Shown here piece by piece: positions 6,259 through 11,007 of a stretch of DNA of 11,007 nt (position 1 is the first letter of the stretch; every line of letters begins with the position of its first letter). The notes beneath the pieces were generated by a model. The model had not been told where the DNA came from, did no database searches, and was given only the letters and a program-made list of their open reading frames with translations. Both the position numbers and the translations under genes were made by a program. The DNA comes from Bacteroidota bacterium (GTDB taxonomy: Bacteria; Bacteroidota; Bacteroidia; Flavobacteriales; Flavobacteriaceae): the NCBI GenBank assembly GCA_024280815.1, contig JAJRPL010000416.1:1-11007 (forward strand), written 5' to 3'.

Positions 6259-7299
6259 TTATTTACGAGTAACATTCTCTAGATTTTCGTTAATAACAGC
6301 CTTTAATGTACCTTTTAATGAACTTAATTCTCCTTTCAAATCATATTCTTTTCCATCAACTAAAACGTAGATGCCAACAGCATAAATAGCTCCCGATTTT
6401 TGTTTTTCATAGATTTGATACGTTGCCTTTTTATATTTAAAAGTCAACTGATTTTCAGCATCATTTATTTCAAAATCAGACACCTCATCAATATCATTAG
6501 GGGGAAAATTAAATTCAACTAAATTTCCAGGCGTTAGTAAAACATAGTTTAAACCCCTATTATTAAGACTGAATACAATCATTTTCTTCTCACTCTTTGC
6601 TAATTTGAACGAGAGTAATTCAGTGACATCTTCATCTTTAATATTGAAACTTTTTTCAATAGTTACCTTTTCTTTACCATTAATCCATTCTGTTTTTATC
6701 GAAGTATAATATGGATAATCTAAAAACGAATCTTCAATAATCAAAATAGGTTTAGGGACATTATCAACAAGCTTGAATGTTGAGGACTGATGCCAACAAC
6801 AACCTTACTTTGTCATAGTTATTATTGTTTTAGTATCATAATCAACACCAAACATACCGCAATACTCATGTGCTAATCTTGTAAACTCAGGGCTGTGTTT
6901 AAGCTCATTATTTATTTCTAAATAAACTTGAAAAGAAGGCCCATGATAACAGCTAAACTGACCATCCATTATTGCCAAATCATTTACACCATCAAAATTA
7001 AAATCTTTACTTATAATCAGACTTTGCTCGCCATATTGCAATTCTAAAACATTAGCTTTCATCTCATCTTGCTCATCTAAATCAAACGAAAACTCATCAG
7101 ATTCTATTTTTATAATTTCTTTTTTATTAGATTTTAGTAAAATTGAAATTACCCCCTTTTTTAACACATCTTCTTCTTGACCCTTTTCAATATTGAGTTT
7201 ACCTATATATTTTTCTGAAAAACCGTCAATTACATATTCCGTTTGCCCAAAACCGAGTAATGATACTATTAACAAAGTAAGTGTAAAGTGTTTTTTCAT
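6259..7299 (-). pseudogene. Secreted XAC2610/VCBS-like protein gene split by in-frame TAA
   Basis: Starting at ATG 7299 the frame gives a signal peptide (MKKHFTLTLLIVSLLGFGQ), a Lys/Glu-rich beta region, and DFNFDGVNDLAI (99-110) followed by GQFSCYHGPSFQVYL, the FG-GAP/VCBS-like core of XAC2610-related periplasmic proteins. It stops at TAA 6805-6807 (codon 165) right after TITMTK. The same frame continues with GCCWHQSSTFKLVDN and then about 165 more residues to a TAA at 6259-6261. In family members I recall, the text runs T-K-S-G-C-C-x-H, so the stop sits where Ser (TCA) is expected: a one-base nonsense change. The second half has no good start; TTG 6744 would drop the conserved GCCWHQ. The C-terminal region contains the strands YQIYEKQKSGAIYAVGIYVL and is otherwise unrecognised. 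A stable 164-residue truncated product is possible. Confidence 0.75.
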
Positions 7300-7340
7300 T
7301 TTCAACTATTTTATCTGCTGCCTCAAAAAAAATAATGATA

Positions 7341-7532
7341 TTAATATCTTAATTTAGTTTTTTTATAATAATCATAGAAGAATAAAACAGCAATGACACT
7401 CCATATTAACCTATAAATCCAATTATTCATTTCAATTCCAAAAATAGATTGAGAACTTGAGACTTTCCAAAAACTATAGATGACATTTACCACAGCTATA
7501 ATTCCAATGATTAATGATATAATACTATTCAT
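7341..7532 (-). CDS. Small two-helix membrane protein, hypothetical
   Basis: A 63-residue protein with two hydrophobic segments: residues 3-22 (SIISLIIGIIAVVNVIYSFW) and about 39-55 (IYRLIWSVIAVLFFYDY), ending in a basic tail KKTKLRY. I do not recognise a family. The loop SSSQSIFGIEMNNW between the helices has no evident catalytic motif. It lies 33 bp after the hydrolase stop and 41 bp before the split secreted gene, on the same strand. A TAGTTTTG element 17 bases upstream of its ATG suggests it may have its own promoter, which supports it being a real gene. Base composition is similar to its neighbours. Confidence 0.6.
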   Translation of the reverse strand: MNSIISLIIGIIAVVNVIYSFWKVSSSQSIFGIEMNNWIYRLIWSVIAVLFFYDYYKKTKLRY

Positions 7533-7549
7533 ATCTTTTTAGTTTCATA

Positions 7550-7557
7550 CAAAACTA
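7550..7557 (-). promoter_or_regulatory. Putative -7 promoter element (TAGTTTTG)
   Basis: On the minus strand TAGTTTTG fits TAnnTTTG, 17 bases upstream of the ATG of the 63-residue membrane protein. The same spacing is seen at the Asp-box lipoprotein and WbqC starts in this window. No clear -33 TTG is present. Confidence 0.4.
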
Positions 7558-7565
7558 CGCTAACT

Positions 7566-8381
7566 TTATTTTTTAGTTAACCTACTCACTTCTTTTAACA
7601 ATAACGGAAAGGCAGGCCCTGTCATTCCGTGCCCATAACCATCAAGTTCATAAAGCACCGTTTCTTTATGCCCTACTACTTTCATCATTCGCATCAGATA
7701 TGCATTCTCTTCATATCTACCTAACATTTCTAATTCTCTATCTCCAGTAATTAATAACAACGGAGGTGCATCAGCACGTACATGGTAAAGCGGAGCCAAT
7801 TCATCAATAACTGGACGAGTACCAGGAATACCCCTTTCTTTTCTTACAGTAAAATGTGTTATGGCATGCCCACTAAAAGGAATTAAACCTGCAATTTTAT
7901 TTGCATCAGTACCATATTTAGCTAACCATGACGTATCTAAACCTATCATACTGGTTAAATACCCACCTGCAGAGTGCCCTGATATAAAAATAAGAGATGA
8001 ATTTCCGCCCAAACTATCAATATGCTTAAACACCCAACTCACTGCTGCTGCTGCATCTTCAATATAGGTTGGAGCTTTAATTTTAGGATATAACCGATAA
8101 TTAACAGCTACCACAGCTACTCCCTTTTCTTTTAAATCGGCTGGAATTTCTTTTTCACCAGCTGATAACCCACCACCATGAAACCACACAATGGTAGCAT
8201 AATTCTTAACATCTTTCGGGTAATAAACATCCAAAATACAACGCTTTTCAATGTATTTGTCAGTTTTATTGATGGAATCATTGTAATAATGGATATTCTC
8301 TTTTAATTCATACGTTGTTTTTTGAGCATTTACAATAGCTACAAATCCTATTATTAGAATAATTGATATGATTTTTTTCAT
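7566..8381 (-). CDS. Secreted alpha/beta hydrolase, HSL/BD-FAE-like carboxylesterase
   Basis: A 271-residue alpha/beta-hydrolase with a cleavable signal peptide (MKKIISIILIIGFVAIVNAQ), so it likely acts in the periplasm or outside the cell on ester substrates. The oxyanion-hole motif HGGG is at 68-71, and the nucleophile elbow GHSAGG is at 135-140 with Ser137. The acid is probably Asp224 in ITGDRE, and the catalytic His is His251 in GYGHGM, so the triad is complete. The HGGG motif places it with the hormone-sensitive-lipase/BD-FAE-like esterases. The natural substrate (acetylated carbohydrate, lipid or peptide) cannot be told. It follows lepB by 53 bp and starts the group of three genes lying between lepB and WbqC. 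Its leader (ATAGTTAAAAATG) resembles that of the split secreted gene (ATAGTTGAAAATG). Confidence 0.88.
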   Translation of the reverse strand: MKKIISIILIIGFVAIVNAQKTTYELKENIHYYNDSINKTDKYIEKRCILDVYYPKDVKNYATIVWFHGGGLSAGEKEIPADLKEKGVAVVAVNYRLYPKIKAPTYIEDAAAAVSWVFKHIDSLGGNSSLIFISGHSAGGYLTSMIGLDTSWLAKYGTDANKIAGLIPFSGHAITHFTVRKERGIPGTRPVIDELAPLYHVRADAPPLLLITGDRELEMLGRYEENAYLMRMMKVVGHKETVLYELDGYGHGMTGPAFPLLLKEVSRLTKK

Positions 8382-8434
8382 TTTTAACTATTTTTTTAAA
8401 TTTCTCAAAAGGTATTCAAATTATGAATAGTTGA

Positions 8435-10009
8435 TTACGCTTTCTTCTTTTTTCTAAAAAACCCAACCACAAACCATAAAAGTACAGCACCAATAAAAAA
8501 TTTAAAGTACGAGACTGGTTGTCCCTCACCACCAACAGTAGTAAACAATCTGTCCCATCTTACTTTTTTCATTCCTTTTTCATTGGTTTCCCAACTCATC
8601 CAAATTAACACAGGTTTCCCTACCACATGATCAAAAGGTACATAACCCCAAGCACGAGCATCTAAAGAGTTTTGACGGTTATCACCCATCATCCAGTAAT
8701 AATCTTGTTTAAAAGTATAGGTGTCAACATACTTACCATTAATCATAATTTCATCACCATTAATAATCAAATTATTCCCTTCATATTCTCGTATCAATCG
8801 TGTATAGAAAGGCATACTTTCTTTAGTTAACTTAACGGTTACTCCTTTTTTAGGAATGTATAAAGGTCCGAAATTATCAGTATTCCACCCCAAAGAAGGC
8901 ACATGAGGAAAGACACCACCGTCAAAACCTTTGGCTTGCATTGATTTAGTAACGCTTTTTACATTTGAATCTTTAGCAACTAACTCAGCTTCTTTATCGG
9001 TTAATGTCAATCTGTAATTACCGTCTTGAAGCCTATACCCTTCTCTAACACCATATCTATTTAATGCCGATGGGTGCAATGGCTTCCCTTCAGTGTTTAC
9101 ATAAAAATTGTACTGAATTTTCGCACGATCATTGTATGTTGTACGCTTGCCATTGATATAAATATAACCATCACGTATTTCTAAAGAATCACCTGCTATG
9201 GCTACACAACGCTTTACCAAGTTTGTTTTTTTATCAATAGGCTTGTAATAATTTCTTTTAGGATGAAAATCATTCATATCTAACAGCGTATCTGCTGGTT
9301 GATTAAACACCACAATACTATTACGTTTTATTTTTTGAAACCCAGGAATTCTCAAGTATGGTAATTGAAATTTATTCAACCATGAGGTTTCCTTTTCTTC
9401 AATATGATCGTTAAATAAATAAGATTTCTTTTTTAACAAAGGAATGGTATCATGTACCATTGGTGCTGCAATGGTTGTCATTGGTACTCTAGCTCCATAA
9501 TGAAATTTACTTACAAAAAGAAAATCGCCAATCAATAAGGTTTTTTCTAATGAAGAAGAAGGTATGGTATAGGGTTGCATTACGTAGGTATGTACCAATG
9601 TTGCTGCTATTATGGCAAAAACAATTGAACTTATCCATTCCCCAGCGGCAGATTTAGGGGTTAAACTCCTATCTTTTATATATTCTACATCTAATATATA
9701 ATTGACATAGTAGATGTAAAATCCGAAAGTTACAATCACCAAAATAGTATCTAATCTTGAATTTCTACCAAAACTTCGAATGGTTTCAACCCAAATAATA
9801 GGAAACATAAATAGGTTAATTACGGGTATAAATAGTAAAATTACCCACCATTTTGGTCGGTTGATGATTTGCATCAATACGATAGCATTATAAACAGGTA
9901 TTGCTGCTTCCCAAGCTTGTCTTCCTGCTTTTACATATAGTTTCCAAGTTGCCAAAAAATGGATAACTTGTATTATTAGAAAAAATAGTAACCACTGTGA
10001 TAATGTCAT
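8435..10009 (-). CDS. lepB: Signal peptidase I with N-terminal DUF5684-like membrane domain
   Basis: A 524-residue inner-membrane serine protease that removes signal peptides from exported proteins. The N-terminal ~100 residues hold several membrane segments and match the DUF5684 pattern (KAGRQAWEAAIPVYN, PKWWVILLFIPVIN). The peptidase begins near residue 122. Box B is IPSSSLEKTLLIGD (149-162) with nucleophile Ser153; the Met after the nucleophile in E. coli is Leu here. The general-base lysine is Lys246 in LVKRCVAIAGD. Box E is GDNRQNSLDARAWG (462-475). Large insertions between the boxes make it much longer than the 324-residue E. coli enzyme; this is common in Bacteroidota. A C-terminal hydrophobic segment (502-516) ends in a KKKK-type basic tail. 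Start at ATG 10009, with TACATTTG upstream. It lies 100 bp after dapB. Confidence 0.95.
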   Translation of the reverse strand: MTLSQWLLFFLIIQVIHFLATWKLYVKAGRQAWEAAIPVYNAIVLMQIINRPKWWVILLFIPVINLFMFPIIWVETIRSFGRNSRLDTILVIVTFGFYIYYVNYILDVEYIKDRSLTPKSAAGEWISSIVFAIIAATLVHTYVMQPYTIPSSSLEKTLLIGDFLFVSKFHYGARVPMTTIAAPMVHDTIPLLKKKSYLFNDHIEEKETSWLNKFQLPYLRIPGFQKIKRNSIVVFNQPADTLLDMNDFHPKRNYYKPIDKKTNLVKRCVAIAGDSLEIRDGYIYINGKRTTYNDRAKIQYNFYVNTEGKPLHPSALNRYGVREGYRLQDGNYRLTLTDKEAELVAKDSNVKSVTKSMQAKGFDGGVFPHVPSLGWNTDNFGPLYIPKKGVTVKLTKESMPFYTRLIREYEGNNLIINGDEIMINGKYVDTYTFKQDYYWMMGDNRQNSLDARAWGYVPFDHVVGKPVLIWMSWETNEKGMKKVRWDRLFTTVGGEGQPVSYFKFFIGAVLLWFVVGFFRKKKKA

Positions 10010-10027
10010 AATTGTATTTTATAATTG

Positions 10028-10035
10028 CAAATGTA
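10028..10035 (-). promoter_or_regulatory. Putative -7 promoter element (TACATTTG) for lepB
   Basis: On the minus strand TACATTTG exactly fits TAnnTTTG, 18 bases upstream of the lepB ATG, in the 100-bp dapB-lepB gap. This suggests lepB can be transcribed separately from dapB. The -33 position lacks a clear TTG. Confidence 0.45.
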
Positions 10036-10109
10036 ATTTATTTAAAGTGTATATTATTGTCTCGAACACACAAACCTTCCTTCTTTTGAGAAAGCTTAGG
10101 AATGGGCTG

Positions 10110-10811
10110 TTACAAACCTAAAACATCCTTCATTGTAAACACTCCTTTTTTATCTTTCAACCACTCTGCTGCTATGACTGCTCCTAAAGCAAAGCCATCT
10201 CTATTGTGAGCCGTATGTTCGATTTCAATTTCATCTACCGTAGAATTATATGCTACCGTATGTGTACCAGGCACTTTATCAATTCGCTTTGAAACAATTG
10301 GTATCGTTTTATCATCATTTGTTACATCTAAACTCCATTTTTCTTTAGCTGTTTCTTCAATAACACCATTTGCTAAAGTAATTGCTGTTCCGCTAGGAGC
10401 ATCTAGTTTCTGTGTATGATGAATTTCTTCCATACTAACTTTATAACTATCAAACTTCTGCATCATTTTTGCAAGTTTTTTATTCAATTCAAAAAATAAA
10501 TTGACTCCTAGACTGTAATTTGACGCATAAATAAAAGCTCCATTATTTGTTTTACAATCATGAACTGCATCATCATACCTTTCTAACCAACCTGTTGTAC
10601 CTGAGACAATTGGAGTGTTATTTTTAAAGCAAGTATTTATATTGTTAAATGCTTCTGTTGGGATACTAAAGTCGATAGCGACATCAGCTTTAGACAAATC
10701 ATACTCTGTAGTCTCAACATCTATTTTCGCAACAATCTTATGCCCACGTTCAATAGCAATTCTTTCAATAGTTTTGCCCATTTTTCCATACCCAAAGAGT
10801 GCAATATTCAT
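10110..10811 (-). CDS. dapB: 4-hydroxy-tetrahydrodipicolinate reductase
   Basis: A 233-residue cytosolic enzyme that reduces 4-hydroxy-tetrahydrodipicolinate with NAD(P)H in the diaminopimelate/lysine pathway, which supplies peptidoglycan cross-links. The Rossmann motif FGYGKMGKTI is at 6-15. The DFSIPTEAF segment (47-55) and SGTTGW (70-75) line the cofactor site. The catalytic signature EEIHHTQKLDAPSGTA lies at 128-143, with His131 and Lys135 matching E. coli His159 and Lys163. The C-terminal EIEHTAHNRDGFALGA closes the fold. It is shorter than the 273-residue E. coli enzyme, as usual in Bacteroidota. It starts 3 nt after the stop of the upstream DUF5683 gene, so the two are surely co-transcribed. 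Confidence 0.96.
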   Translation of the reverse strand: MNIALFGYGKMGKTIERIAIERGHKIVAKIDVETTEYDLSKADVAIDFSIPTEAFNNINTCFKNNTPIVSGTTGWLERYDDAVHDCKTNNGAFIYASNYSLGVNLFFELNKKLAKMMQKFDSYKVSMEEIHHTQKLDAPSGTAITLANGVIEETAKEKWSLDVTNDDKTIPIVSKRIDKVPGTHTVAYNSTVDEIEIEHTAHNRDGFALGAVIAAEWLKDKKGVFTMKDVLGL

Positions 10812-10814
10812 ATT

Positions 10815-11007
10815 CTAAAAATTAAAATTTACCGTAAACCCTGCAACGGCTTGATTTGTTTCTGGAACTGTAAAGATACTAGGATGAAATGAAATTTTCT
10901 TACTAAATCCTTTATCAGGTAAATGTGCATCTACATTTGCCTCTACAATATTTAAAATATAGAACCCAATTGTAATAAATAAAGACAAATCTCTATTTCT
11001 TTTAAAA
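10815..11007 (-). CDS. DUF5683 domain protein, C-terminal end only
   Basis: The last 63 codons of a minus-strand gene enter from the right edge and end at TAG 10815-10817. The text FKRNRDLSLFITIGFYILNI followed by VEANVDAHLPD is the conserved C-terminus of the flavobacterial DUF5683 family: a membrane helix followed by the NVDAHL signature. After this comes a beta-rich tail ending TVNFNF, where a terminal aromatic residue resembles outer-membrane strand ends, although the role of the family is unknown. In flavobacteria I recall this gene between parB and dapB; here it stands directly before dapB with a 3-nt gap, in agreement with that order. The N-terminal part lies outside the window. Confidence 0.75.
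   Translation of the reverse strand, partial: FKRNRDLSLFITIGFYILNIVEANVDAHLPDKGFSKKISFHPSIFTVPETNQAVAGFTVNFNF

Noticed and set aside
6259..6744. Stand-alone 161-residue gene from TTG 6744
   Set aside because: Conserved GCCWHQ sequence lies upstream in the same frame, so this is the second half of the split gene.
7861..8067. Plus-strand open frame inside the alpha/beta hydrolase
   Set aside because: It overlaps the nucleophile and oxyanion-hole coding region of a clear gene on the other strand, and has no family resemblance.
8407..8416. Near match to a -7 element (TACCTTTTG) upstream of the hydrolase
   Set aside because: It has one extra base compared with TAnnTTTG, so it was not listed as a promoter.
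8413..8429. 6-bp inverted repeat TATTCA/TGAATA between lepB and the hydrolase
   Set aside because: Too short and AT-rich to be distinguished from chance, and no T-run follows on the transcribed strand.
10078..10107. Possible terminator hairpin after dapB
   Set aside because: Only short, interrupted pairing (TTCT/AGAA plus TTCC/GGAA with a mismatched bulge) and no proper T-tract on the minus strand.

Overview
The window looks like a chromosomal segment of a member of the Bacteroidota, most likely a marine Flavobacteriaceae species. The DNA is strongly AT-rich and the genes lack clear Shine-Dalgarno sites. Several genes are preceded by the Bacteroidota -7 promoter element TAnnTTTG. The gene content is typical of flavobacteria: DUF5683 next to dapB, a large DUF5684-fused signal peptidase I, WbqC followed by DUF6122, a lipoprotein cyclophilin, and a fused FAD/Fe-S oxidase. 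This assignment rests on family recognition from memory; no search was run.

Left part (1-5311). A truncated minus-strand lipoprotein with a sialidase-type Asp-box faces a plus-strand cyclophilin-type prolyl isomerase lipoprotein across a short divergent promoter region. The isomerase ends tail to tail with a minus-strand thioredoxin-fold (AhpC/TSA-like) protein, with a 4-bp overlap. That protein is divergent from a CsaA-type tRNA-binding/chaperone gene, and the gap between them holds a perfect 13-bp inverted repeat. The csaA-like gene is followed after 2 nt by a 973-residue FAD-linked oxidase/Fe-S fusion, and then by a small membrane protein gene interrupted by an in-frame amber codon.

Right part (5289-11007), all on the minus strand and so read from the right: DUF5683 protein (partial), dapB, lepB, an alpha/beta hydrolase, a 63-residue membrane protein, a broken secreted XAC2610-like gene, a WbqC family gene and a DUF6122 membrane protein. 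As I recall, DUF5683-dapB-lepB-WbqC-DUF6122 is a conserved flavobacterial neighbourhood. The three genes between lepB and WbqC would then be an accessory insertion.

The most notable signal is a group of three defects within about 2 kb. One is a TAA that splits a secreted protein exactly between conserved segments. One is a WbqC gene whose conserved N-terminus has no ATG, GTG or TTG start and seems to begin at ATT. One is a TAG at codon 11 of the small membrane protein gene. They could be real gene decay, non-standard decoding or consensus errors. I see no CRISPR array, insertion sequence, tRNA or rRNA, and no convincing new defence or mobile system. Most of the window is ordinary housekeeping content.
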